Position numbers and translations under genes: made by a program. 6,161 bases of DNA, taken from contig PCBP01000003.1 in assembly GCA_002730985.1 (NCBI GenBank), positions 1 through 6,161 on the forward strand. Direction: 5' to 3'. The notes beneath the pieces are model-generated. The model saw only the letters and a program-made list of their open reading frames with translations. It was not told where the DNA came from and ran no database searches. How positions within the stretch are numbered: the first letter of the stretch is position 1; the number at the start of each line of letters is the position of its first letter. Source of the stretch: Flavobacteriales bacterium (GTDB lineage: Bacteria; Bacteroidota; Bacteroidia; Flavobacteriales; BACL11). Of this stretch, positions 1 through 6,161 are shown in pieces.

Positions 1-961
1 CAATTGTACAGAAAATAAAGTCAGTACTTTGTTCTGGAACAAAATCAAATCTTGTTTGAGTTCCATTTAGGAAACCTTTTCCAATTAAACCACCACTTCC
101 AATTGCAATTTTGGATTGAATTAAATTGTATCCGGCTCCATGTGGATCAATTTCTTTTCCTAATAAGACATTAATCCTAGTTCTATGGTGTTCTGCTAGT
201 AAATCATTAAAAATATAATTTACACTAAAAATGAATAATGTTGAAATAACAAACATCCCTAATAGAGCGATTATTTCTTTCTTTTTTTTCTGTGAAAAAA
301 TCAGTAGAAGTAATATTATTCCTCCTATGATACTTGTTAGTAGTACTTTTTCAATTATTAATGTCGTAATAAATAGTATGCCAATTATCATAAAAAGTAT
401 TAGTATATTGCCTGACATTCCTTCACGATAAAGTACTAGTATAAATGCAGCATAGACTAGCGCAGTCCCTAAGTCATTCTGCAGAATAATTAGTAGAAAT
501 GGCAGTAGAATTATGCTGTACGTCTTGAGTTTTTTTAGCAAAGAGATTTTCTTAATATGGATGTTATTGTAGTATCTAGACAGTGCTAATGCAGTAGCAA
601 ATTTAGCAAATTCAGATGGCTGAAATTTGAATGACCCTAGTTCAAACCATGAGGTTGCCCCACTAGTTACTCCTCCTTTAAAGAGCACACTTATTAGCAA
701 TAGTATTATTACACCATAGAATAAATAAGTTAAGGAATAAAAAAACTTCCAATCAATAATTAGTATTAGGAATGCTATAAAGAAGGAGATGCAAATAAAT
801 AATAATTGTTTTCCATATCTTGAAGAAAGATTAAAAATAAACGACACATCATCATTGTATTGTGAAGCATATATATTTATTATGCCAAAAAGTATCAATA
901 ATACATAAAGTAAGATACTTACTTTATCAATATTAGCAAAGATGTTTTTTGCTTTTCTCAT
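1..961 (-). CDS. rodA: Rod shape-determining protein RodA, SEDS-family peptidoglycan glycosyltransferase (3' end outside window)
   Basis: RodA is the polytopic inner-membrane enzyme that polymerises lipid II into glycan strands for lateral wall growth, working with PBP2, the product of the preceding gene. I translated this frame by hand from the ATG at 961 to the window edge: 320 codons with no stop. Visible SEDS landmarks are GATSWF (residues 101-106, with the conserved Trp at 105), QPSE (114-117), DLGTALV (163-169), [20 protein letters not shown] (272-291), GKG (294-296) and PEQSTDFIF (309-317). Asp314 aligns with E. coli RodA Asp262, needed for activity. About 100 C-terminal residues are missing, judged against the 370-residue E. 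coli protein. The start is fixed by a 4-base ATGA overlap with the mrdA stop. Two oddities: QND replaces the usual QPD at 161-163, and the stretch between that motif and DPHGAG is about 48 residues longer than in E. coli. FtsW is the alternative paralogue, but the gene context and the RodA-like motifs favour RodA. Confidence 0.95.
   Translation of the reverse strand, partial: MRKAKNIFANIDKVSILLYVLLILFGIINIYASQYNDDVSFIFNLSSRYGKQLLFICISFFIAFLILIIDWKFFYSLTYLFYGVIILLLISVLFKGGVTSGATSWFELGSFKFQPSEFAKFATALALSRYYNNIHIKKISLLKKLKTYSIILLPFLLIILQNDLGTALVYAAFILVLYREGMSGNILILFMIIGILFITTLIIEKVLLTSIIGGIILLLLIFSQKKKKEIIALLGMFVISTLFIFSVNYIFNDLLAEHHRTRINVLLGKEIDPHGAGYNLIQSKIAIGSGGLIGKGFLNGTQTRFDFVPEQSTDFIFCTI
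958..961 (-). other. mrdA/rodA ATGA overlap (translational coupling)
   Basis: The rodA ATG and the mrdA TGA share the four minus-strand bases ATGA, preceded directly by AGAGGA. PBP2 and RodA act as a paired synthase, so coupled translation would help keep them near equal amounts. The overlap is seen directly; the coupling is inferred. Confidence 0.75.
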
Positions 962-2784
962 TCCTCTGATATTAGGTTCCCTTCTAATATAAAGGTTTCT
1001 TGATTTATATCTGTAATTGTTCCCTTTAGATATTTTTCTATCATCAATGAAGCAATTGGAACAGCCCAAGTCGCTCCCCATCCTCCATTTTCCACATATA
1101 CAGCAATGGCAATTTTTGGATTTATTATTGGAGCAAAAGCAATAAAAATAGAATGATCTTCACCGTGAGGATTTTGTGCAGTTCCTGTCTTTCCGCAAAT
1201 CTCAATTTCCGGTATTTTTGCTTTCTTTGCAGTCCCATTTACTCCTTCCACTGCCTGCCTCATGCCTTCAATAATTGGAGTGAAATTTTTTGGCTCAATC
1301 GCACAAAATTTCTTTCTTGTGAAGTTAGTGTCAATCGCCTCTTGTCCTGAAATCTTCTTTACAATATGCGGGGTGTAGTAAAACCCTCTATTTGCAAGTA
1401 TCGCTGTGATGTTAGCCATCTGTATTGGAGTAAGTAATAATTCTCCTTGTCCAATAGCCATAGAAATTATCGTATTAGCATTCCAACTGCCATTATATAA
1501 TCTTTCAAAATATGCTGATTTCGGAAGTTTGCCTGGAGATCCTGTGATAAAATCGTTATTCATATAATCACCAATTCCAAAACTGGCTACTTGTCTATTC
1601 CAATGATTATAAGCCTGAATGGTTGAGTTGAAATTAGTAAAATATTTATTATATAGACCACAAAAATATGCATTACATGAAATCTCAATTCCATTAATAA
1701 GATTGAGAGGAGTTCTATGTGGATGACATCCAACATGTTTATCTTTTGTATAGCTGTATCCGTAATGTCCATTACAACTAAACTTGCTGTCTTTTGTAAT
1801 GGTTCCTTTTTGCAGAGCAATTAATCCATTTATAAGTTTAAATATAGAACCAGGGGGGTATGTCCCTTGTATTGCTCTATTAAAGAGTGGTTTTCTTTTA
1901 TCATTTGCAAGAGCTTTATAATTTTCTGACCTTTTTCTTCCAATTAACAAGTTAGGATTATAAGTTGGAGCAGATATTAATGATAAGATTTCTCCAGTTG
2001 ATGGTTCGATAGCTACTACTGCACCAATCTTTTTTTGCATTAATCTTTCGCCATATTTCTGCAATTCGATATTAATTGTTGTAGTTAATGTGCTGCCAGA
2101 GATTGGTAATGTGTCAAATTTTCCTTCTTGGAATTTTCCTTGATCTTTATTGTGTACATCAACAAGTTTAATTGACATGCCTTTAGTCCCCCTTAGGTTT
2201 TCTTCATAGGCCGCCTCAACACCACTAACTCCATTTAAGTCTCCTTTTGTGTAGAAAGGATCTTTGCTCGTTGTATTACTGTTTACTTCACCTAAATATC
2301 CTATTAGATGTGTTGCTGAGTTACTTGGATATTCACGCATCGTAATTTTTCGCAAATAAAAACCTGGAAATTCATACAGATGCTCTCCAAGCGTACTAGC
2401 ATTTTCTTTGCTTAGATGTTTGATAAATACACTTTCTTTATATGCAGAGTAATTAACCGCCTTATTGTAGAGGTCAATAAATTTTTCTTGCTTAATTTCA
2501 ACAAGCCTGCAGAATTTTAGTGTGTCAATTTTCTTATTTTTAAGTTCTCTGGGGACTATCATTAGATCATAAGCAGGGACATTGGCAACAATTAGATTGC
2601 TATCTCTGTCATATATTAATCCTCTTACTGCCTGTTGCACATCATATCGTAATACATTATTATTTGCAGAAAATTTGTAGTCGTCATTAACTACTTGTAT
2701 GTAGAATAGCTTTGACAGAAAGACAATTGCAATAAGCAGGAAGATGCCAATAATTACCTTGTATCTTGCTTTAAATCTTGTCAT
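958..2784 (-). CDS. mrdA: Penicillin-binding protein 2 (elongasome D,D-transpeptidase)
   Basis: This class B PBP cross-links the peptide stems of new peptidoglycan during elongation and is the partner of RodA; beta-lactams acylate its serine. It has 608 residues, close to the usual family length (633 in E. coli). A short cytoplasmic N-terminus is followed by one membrane helix (about residues 9-30) that anchors the periplasmic part. The pedestal domain carries [15 protein letters not shown] (54-68) and [15 protein letters not shown] (185-199). The transpeptidase domain (about 250-595) starts with [13 protein letters not shown] (255-267). All three catalytic motifs are present: Ser313-Ile-Phe-Lys316, Ser369-Cys-Asn371 and Lys532-Thr-Gly534. 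Cys337, Cys353, His354, His356 and Cys370 form a Cys/His-rich patch beside the SxN motif. The ATG overlaps the mreD stop by 4 bases (ATGA), and the TGA stop overlaps the rodA start in the same way. The division PBP (FtsI) is unlikely given the mre/rodA context. Confidence 0.97.
   Translation of the reverse strand: MTRFKARYKVIIGIFLLIAIVFLSKLFYIQVVNDDYKFSANNNVLRYDVQQAVRGLIYDRDSNLIVANVPAYDLMIVPRELKNKKIDTLKFCRLVEIKQEKFIDLYNKAVNYSAYKESVFIKHLSKENASTLGEHLYEFPGFYLRKITMREYPSNSATHLIGYLGEVNSNTTSKDPFYTKGDLNGVSGVEAAYEENLRGTKGMSIKLVDVHNKDQGKFQEGKFDTLPISGSTLTTTINIELQKYGERLMQKKIGAVVAIEPSTGEILSLISAPTYNPNLLIGRKRSENYKALANDKRKPLFNRAIQGTYPPGSIFKLINGLIALQKGTITKDSKFSCNGHYGYSYTKDKHVGCHPHRTPLNLINGIEISCNAYFCGLYNKYFTNFNSTIQAYNHWNRQVASFGIGDYMNNDFITGSPGKLPKSAYFERLYNGSWNANTIISMAIGQGELLLTPIQMANITAILANRGFYYTPHIVKKISGQEAIDTNFTRKKFCAIEPKNFTPIIEGMRQAVEGVNGTAKKAKIPEIEICGKTGTAQNPHGEDHSIFIAFAPIINPKIAIAVYVENGGWGATWAVPIASLMIEKYLKGTITDINQETFILEGNLISEE
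2781..2784 (-). other. mreD/mrdA ATGA overlap (translational coupling)
   Basis: The mrdA start ATG and the mreD stop TGA share the four minus-strand bases ATGA. This is the classic termination-reinitiation arrangement. A short purine run (AAGAG) lies immediately against the ATG, too close to act as a normal Shine-Dalgarno for it, which fits reinitiation better than independent initiation. Confidence 0.75.
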
Positions 2785-3284
2785 CTCTTAGAAAACTTCA
2801 ATATTTCTAAGATTAATACAAGAGCTAATGTCGTGAAACTGCTAGCTATTATTTTTGCTAGAATCTGTAAATTAAAATTAAGATGTTCTAATCCAAATAT
2901 AATAGTGCTATGGATTAGAATAATCAATAATGAGAATACAATAAATGACTTGCTTCCAATTTTATTTAATGTTATTTCGTCATTATCTTCTAATATACTA
3001 TATGGTATTGTTATTTTTGATATAGTAGTCTTAATAAAAGCAATTAAAACGGTTGCTGTTGAGTGAAAGCCTAAGCTCCCTCCAAAAAGATCGATAAGAA
3101 ATCCTATTGAAAATGCGTAAAATAGGATATACCATTTTGAGGTTCTTAAGGGAAGACTTATAATTAGAGTCAGATAAAGATAAGGGTTTATATAAGTGAA
3201 AAAGAAAATTTCATTTAGAATAAGCACCTGTATTAAAACAAATATTGGAAGTAGGCCAAGATATTTTCCGTAGTAGTTATTCAT
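2781..3284 (-). CDS. mreD: Rod shape-determining membrane protein MreD
   Basis: MreD is a small integral membrane protein that binds MreC and helps regulate the RodA-PBP2 synthase. The 167-residue product is almost entirely hydrophobic, with about five to six membrane segments (roughly 9-28, 33-47, 51-68, 74-86, 113-131 and 140-163) and a short polar loop at 99-112 (EDNDEITLNKIGSK). The best family signature is GFLIDLFGGSLGFHSTATVL (residues 61-80), which fits the conserved D-x-F/L...G-x-H/N...A pattern of MreD. The N-terminal QVLILNE and the NPYLYL segment resemble Bacteroidota MreD proteins. Its length is normal for the family (162 in E. coli). MreD diverges quickly, so the call rests on these motifs together with the position between mreC and mrdA. 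The ATG overlaps the mreC stop by 8 bases and the stop overlaps the mrdA start by 4, which supports the chosen start. It is somewhat more AT-rich than mreB, as expected for a membrane protein rich in Ile, Leu and Phe. Confidence 0.92.
   Translation of the reverse strand: MNNYYGKYLGLLPIFVLIQVLILNEIFFFTYINPYLYLTLIISLPLRTSKWYILFYAFSIGFLIDLFGGSLGFHSTATVLIAFIKTTISKITIPYSILEDNDEITLNKIGSKSFIVFSLLIILIHSTIIFGLEHLNFNLQILAKIIASSFTTLALVLILEILKFSKR
3277..3284 (-). other. mreC/mreD stop-start overlap (translational coupling)
   Basis: On the minus strand the eight bases ATGAATAA contain both the mreD start (ATG, 3284-3282) and the mreC stop (TAA, 3279-3277). A ribosome finishing mreC is positioned to restart on mreD, which would keep the two partners of one membrane complex in proportion. 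That coupling operates here is inferred from the arrangement. Confidence 0.75.
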
Positions 3285-4092
3285 CGGTCGCGATTATTTT
3301 CTCAAGTAGTAGCTGCTCATCTGATTGTTGTGAGTGGATTACATATACATATCTTAAATTATTAAAATCCTCAAAAAGCTCAACATTAATAGTGTAGAAC
3401 CCATCGTTATTATTTTTCTTGAAATCAGATATAGTGCCGATATGTATTTCTTCAGGGTAGATATTACTATAGCTATTAGTGATTATTGTGTCACCAACAT
3501 TTATTGGTATATGGATTGGAAGATCGCTAATTGTAGCGATTCTGTAATTAAAACCTTCCCAAGTTAAAATTCCAGTATGCCTATCCTTCTTTAAGAAGAT
3601 TCCAATGGCAGATTTTTTATGTAGTAGTGATATTACTAATGCAAAATTTTTGCTAACTGAGTGTACAATTCCAATCACTCCCTGGTCTGTAATAACACCC
3701 ATCCCATGTTTTATACCGTTCTTACTTCCTTTATTTAGTGTGATAAAATTATTGCGTTTTTTTACTGAGTTATTGATGACTTTAGCCGCTAGATAGTTGA
3801 ATTTCTTATCTGGAAATATAGTAGAGTCAAAGGACTGCTCATTATTTTGTAATAATGTATATAATTTGGCATTTTCTATTGTTAGATAATCATTAGTCTC
3901 TTTTAACCCTATGTAGTCAGAAAAATAATTTGCATAGTTATAAATAGCACTGGTATATTGTGTGCTAAATTTTATAGTCTGGCTAGCTTGATAGGTATTG
4001 TTTTGTAGTAGTAAAGAAATGGAGAAGCCTTCTATTAATATAAATAGTAGTAGAAACTGATTTAGTTTTATAAATCTTAAAAGATTATGCAT
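3277..4092 (-). CDS. mreC: Rod shape-determining protein MreC
   Basis: MreC is a bitopic membrane protein whose periplasmic part binds PBP2 and switches it to the active state. It links cytoplasmic MreB to the wall synthases. The 271-residue product has a short basic cytoplasmic tail, one membrane helix (about 12-30), then a helical, probably coiled-coil stretch (about 50-86, including KETNDYLTIENAKLYTLLQN) used for dimerisation in the family. The beta-domains follow. Recognisable MreC blocks are ITLNKGSKNGIKHGMGVITD (117-136) with GVIGIV just after, then GDTIITNSYSNIYPEEIHIG (200-219), which matches the G-D-x-V-x-T-S/N-G-x...P-x-G-I-x-I/V-G pattern. Length is normal for Bacteroidota. The ATG lies 9 bases after the mreB TAG, preceded by only a weak AGAAAG purine run. 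The stop overlaps mreD by 8 bases. I see no truncation or frameshift. Confidence 0.95.
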   Translation of the reverse strand: MHNLLRFIKLNQFLLLFILIEGFSISLLLQNNTYQASQTIKFSTQYTSAIYNYANYFSDYIGLKETNDYLTIENAKLYTLLQNNEQSFDSTIFPDKKFNYLAAKVINNSVKKRNNFITLNKGSKNGIKHGMGVITDQGVIGIVHSVSKNFALVISLLHKKSAIGIFLKKDRHTGILTWEGFNYRIATISDLPIHIPINVGDTIITNSYSNIYPEEIHIGTISDFKKNNNDGFYTINVELFEDFNNLRYVYVIHSQQSDEQLLLEKIIATDE

Positions 4093-4101
4093 TAATACTT
4101 T

Positions 4102-5124
4102 CTATTGCATTAAGAATGTATATCTATCTGTATTTTTAAGGGCAATACCAGTCCCTCTTGCAACAGCTCTTAAAGGGTCTTCAGCAACATAAACTGGCAA
4201 TTTAGTTTTTGTAGATATTCTCTTGTCAAGACCTCTAAGCATTGACCCTCCTCCTGTTAAGTATAATCCTTCATTATAGATATCGGCAGACAATGCAGGT
4301 GGAGTGTTAAATAGAGCACTCATTATAGCCTCCTCAATTTGTTCGATAGACTTATTCAATGCTCCTGCAATTTCTTTATACGTTACAATCACCTCTTTCG
4401 GGATGCCACTCATTAAGTCTCTTCCATGTACTGCATAGTTTGGTGGAGGTTCATCTAATTCAGTAAGTGCAGATCCAACTTGAATTTTAATTTGTTCAGC
4501 CATAATATCACCAATAGCAATATTATGTCTTGTCTTCATATGATATTGAATATTTGCAGTCAATTCATCACCAGCAACTCTTATTGATTTGTCACACACA
4601 ATCCCTCCTAATGATATTACTGCGATCTCAGTTGTTCCTCCTCCTATATCAATCACCATATTCCCTTTTGGTTCAAGAACATCAATTCCAATTCCTATTG
4701 CTGCTGCCATTGGTTCATGTATCAACCAAACATCTTTTGCTCCTGCATGTTCTGCCGAATCAATTACAGCTCGTTTTTCTACTTCCGTAACCCCTGATGG
4801 AATGCAAACGACCATCTTTAGTGATGGGGCAAAGATACTCCTTTTCATCTTCAACATTTGAATAAACCCTCTAATCATTTGTTCAGAGGCTTGGAAATCT
4901 GCGATTACACCATCTTTTAGTGGACGTAAAGTCTCTATTTCTGTATGTGTTTTTCCATGCATCTGTTGAGCTCTTTTCCCAATAGCGACTACTTCACCTG
5001 TCCTTATATTCTTAGCTACAATTGAGGGCTCATCTACAACCACCTTATCGTTATGAATAATTAATGTATTTGCAGTTCCTAAATCAATAGCAATTGCCTC
5101 TTGCATAAAGTCGAAGAATCCCAT
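4102..5124 (-). CDS. mreB: Rod shape-determining protein MreB, bacterial actin homologue
   Basis: MreB is an actin-fold ATPase that forms membrane-attached antiparallel filaments and orients the elongation machinery around the cell circumference. The 340-residue protein is near the family length (347 in E. coli) and is the most conserved gene in the window. It begins with the hydrophobic MGFFDFM, consistent with direct membrane attachment. Actin-fold motifs are phosphate 1, AIDLGTANTLI (12-22, Asp14); the HEPMAAAIG segment (136-144) with Glu137, the equivalent of the catalytic glutamate; phosphate 2, VIDIGGGTTEIAVISLGG (157-174, Asp159); and the adenosine motif TGGGSMLRGLD (290-300). CIPSGVTEVEKRAV (107-120) is also typical. 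The ATG is 11 bases after the purH stop, with an A/T-rich leader and no Shine-Dalgarno. GC is slightly higher than in its neighbours, fitting strong protein-level constraint. Plasmid ParM or FtsA are excluded by these motifs and by the context. Confidence 0.98.
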   Translation of the reverse strand: MGFFDFMQEAIAIDLGTANTLIIHNDKVVVDEPSIVAKNIRTGEVVAIGKRAQQMHGKTHTEIETLRPLKDGVIADFQASEQMIRGFIQMLKMKRSIFAPSLKMVVCIPSGVTEVEKRAVIDSAEHAGAKDVWLIHEPMAAAIGIGIDVLEPKGNMVIDIGGGTTEIAVISLGGIVCDKSIRVAGDELTANIQYHMKTRHNIAIGDIMAEQIKIQVGSALTELDEPPPNYAVHGRDLMSGIPKEVIVTYKEIAGALNKSIEQIEEAIMSALFNTPPALSADIYNEGLYLTGGGSMLRGLDKRISTKTKLPVYVAEDPLRAVARGTGIALKNTDRYTFLMQ

Positions 5125-5135
5125 AATTTTTATTT

Positions 5136-6161
5136 TTAATGTTTAAAGTGTCTACTTCCTGTTAGTACCATAGCTATTTTGTTGTTGTTGCAATAATCAA
5201 TAGATAACTTATCTTTTATTGAACCCCCGGGTTGTATAACTGCTTTTATTCCCGCCTTCCCCGCTAACTCTACACAATCAGGGAAAGGGAAGAATGCATC
5301 AGATGCCATAACACTCCCATCTAAACTAAATCCAAATTTAGCAGCTTTATTAACGCCTTGTTTTAAAGCATCTACTCTTGATGTTTGACCTACACCACTA
5401 GCTAGCAATTGCTTACCTCTTGCAAATACAATGGTATTTGATTTGGTGTGCTTACAGATTTTTGAAGCAAAAACTAAGTCAGTGAGCTGCTCATTAGTTG
5501 GCATTATTGTTGTTGCTGTTTTCATATTAGAAATTGCATCTGTTTGCATGTCTTTATCTTGCTGTAATATACCATTTAGTGCTGTGCGAAATTGCACTTC
5601 TGGTAATGTAATTATATTTTGTTGAAGCAGCACTCTATTTTTCTTTTCTTTTAAAAGCGCTAAGGCCATAGGCTCAAATGATGGTGCAATTAATACTTCA
5701 TAGAAGAGTTTATCTATCTCTTTAGAAGTTTCTAGATCTACCTCTTTATTGGTGATAAGCACACCTCCAAAGGCTGATATTGGATCTCCGGCTAGAGCAT
5801 CTTCCCAAGCATCAATGAGTTTTGAACGACAAGCCAAACCACAAGCATTATTGTGCTTTAGGATTGCAAAGGTTGTCTCCTTAAACTCTGCAATTAAATT
5901 TACAGCTGCATCAATATCTAAAAGATTATTATAAGAAAGTTCTTTTCCGTTTAGTTTCGTAAACATATTATCTAGATTTCCATAAAAGGTTCCTGACTGA
6001 TGAGGATTTTCACCATATCGCAGAGTTGTTTTTTTACGGACACTTTTTTTGAATACAGAGTTATCCCCTGTATGAAAATAATTAAAGATAGTAGTGTCAT
6101 AATGCGAAGAAACATTAAATGCATTTGCTGCAAACTTTTTTCTTTCTTCTATATTTGTACT
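5136..6161 (-). CDS. purH: Bifunctional AICAR formyltransferase/IMP cyclohydrolase PurH (5' end outside window)
   Basis: PurH carries out the last two steps of IMP synthesis in the cytosol: transfer of a formyl group from 10-formyltetrahydrofolate to AICAR, then ring closure of FAICAR. The frame is open from the window edge to the TAA at 5136, giving 341 residues of a protein usually about 510-530 long. Roughly 170 N-terminal residues, most of the cyclohydrolase domain, are therefore missing. The first residues (ERKKFAANAFNVSSHYDTTI) match the end of that domain. LRYGENPHQ (fragment residues 47-55) opens the transformylase domain. KHNNACG follows at 102-108, with the catalytic Lys102-His103 pair and an Ala where many proteobacteria have Pro. 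DPISAFGGVL, ASDAFFPFPD, KAVIQPGGS and the terminal TGSRHFKH are also classic. The ATG at 5966 is internal, because conserved sequence continues upstream of it. Only 11 bases separate the gene from mreB, so the two are probably co-transcribed. Confidence 0.97.
   Translation of the reverse strand, partial: STNIEERKKFAANAFNVSSHYDTTIFNYFHTGDNSVFKKSVRKKTTLRYGENPHQSGTFYGNLDNMFTKLNGKELSYNNLLDIDAAVNLIAEFKETTFAILKHNNACGLACRSKLIDAWEDALAGDPISAFGGVLITNKEVDLETSKEIDKLFYEVLIAPSFEPMALALLKEKKNRVLLQQNIITLPEVQFRTALNGILQQDKDMQTDAISNMKTATTIMPTNEQLTDLVFASKICKHTKSNTIVFARGKQLLASGVGQTSRVDALKQGVNKAAKFGFSLDGSVMASDAFFPFPDCVELAGKAGIKAVIQPGGSIKDKLSIDYCNNNKIAMVLTGSRHFKH

Noticed and set aside
231..431. Plus-strand open frame of 66 codons near the window start.
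   Set aside because: It lies entirely antisense to the intact rodA frame, and its Ile/Phe/Ser-rich composition is what a reversed membrane-protein gene produces.
1587..1820. Minus-strand open frame of 77 codons inside mrdA.
   Set aside because: It is a different frame over the PBP2 transpeptidase domain, which is complete with all catalytic motifs. It has no recognisable motif of its own.
2833..3066. Plus-strand open frame of 77 codons opposite mreD.
   Set aside because: It is antisense to the intact mreD frame, hydrophobic by reflection, and has no supporting signal.
4005..4060. Runs of TAGTAG/AGTAGTAGAA-like triplets.
   Set aside because: They are short, imperfect and in frame within the mreC membrane-helix region (Leu-rich codons), so composition explains them better than a repeat array.
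4530..4861. Two overlapping plus-strand open frames of 86 and 90 codons opposite mreB.
   Set aside because: They are antisense to the most conserved gene in the window, have low-complexity composition (runs of Leu/Gln or Ile/Ala/Pro), match no family I know, and show no initiation signals. They are shadows of mreB codons.
5136..5966. A short purH beginning at the ATG at 5966 (276 residues).
   Set aside because: The same frame stays open to the window edge, and the 65 residues upstream carry conserved PurH sequence including RYGENPHQ. The ATG is an internal methionine.
1..6161. Search for tRNA, rRNA, CRISPR, insertion sequence, phage, toxin-antitoxin or biosynthetic features.
   Set aside because: Every base except 20 spacer bases lies in one of six recognised core genes, and I saw no inverted repeats, repeat-spacer pattern or foreign gene in any frame.

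Overview
The window is a single block of core housekeeping genes, all read from the minus strand. In transcription order (high to low coordinates) they are purH (3' two thirds only), mreB, mreC, mreD, mrdA (PBP2) and rodA (5' part only). Both end genes run off the window. All six frames are intact, and together they cover essentially every base: the only non-coding DNA is 11 bases between purH and mreB and 9 bases between mreB and mreC. The last three junctions are overlaps of 8, 4 and 4 bases. There are no RNA genes, mobile elements, CRISPR arrays, large repeats or convincing terminators, and no stretch of more than 300 bases without a gene.

The organism is most likely a member of the Bacteroidota. 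The order purH-mreBCD-mrdA-rodA is characteristic of that phylum. The MreD, RodA and PBP2 sequences have its flavour (for example the KHNNACG form of the PurH active-site loop and the long RodA central region). Start codons lack a well-placed Shine-Dalgarno sequence and mreB is preceded by an A/T-rich leader, as is usual there. GC content, judged from sampled lines, is about one third, so this is an AT-rich lineage. TGA ends mreD and mrdA at the expected protein ends, and TGG is used for tryptophan, so the standard bacterial code fits. I cannot name a genus.

Functionally, 1..5124 encodes the elongasome, which builds the lateral cell wall. MreB filaments on the inner face of the membrane organise the MreC-MreD membrane complex. 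That complex activates the pair RodA (glycan polymerase) and PBP2 (transpeptidase), which polymerise and cross-link new peptidoglycan. purH, upstream, encodes the bifunctional enzyme for the last two steps of IMP synthesis; it is linked by position rather than by mechanism. An organism with this cluster has a peptidoglycan wall and probably a rod or elongated shape.

I found no undescribed system. The points worth a second look are small: a QND in place of the usual QPD in RodA, a Cys/His-rich patch next to the PBP2 active site that could bind metal, a possible promoter for mreB inside the end of purH, and the very tight translational coupling.
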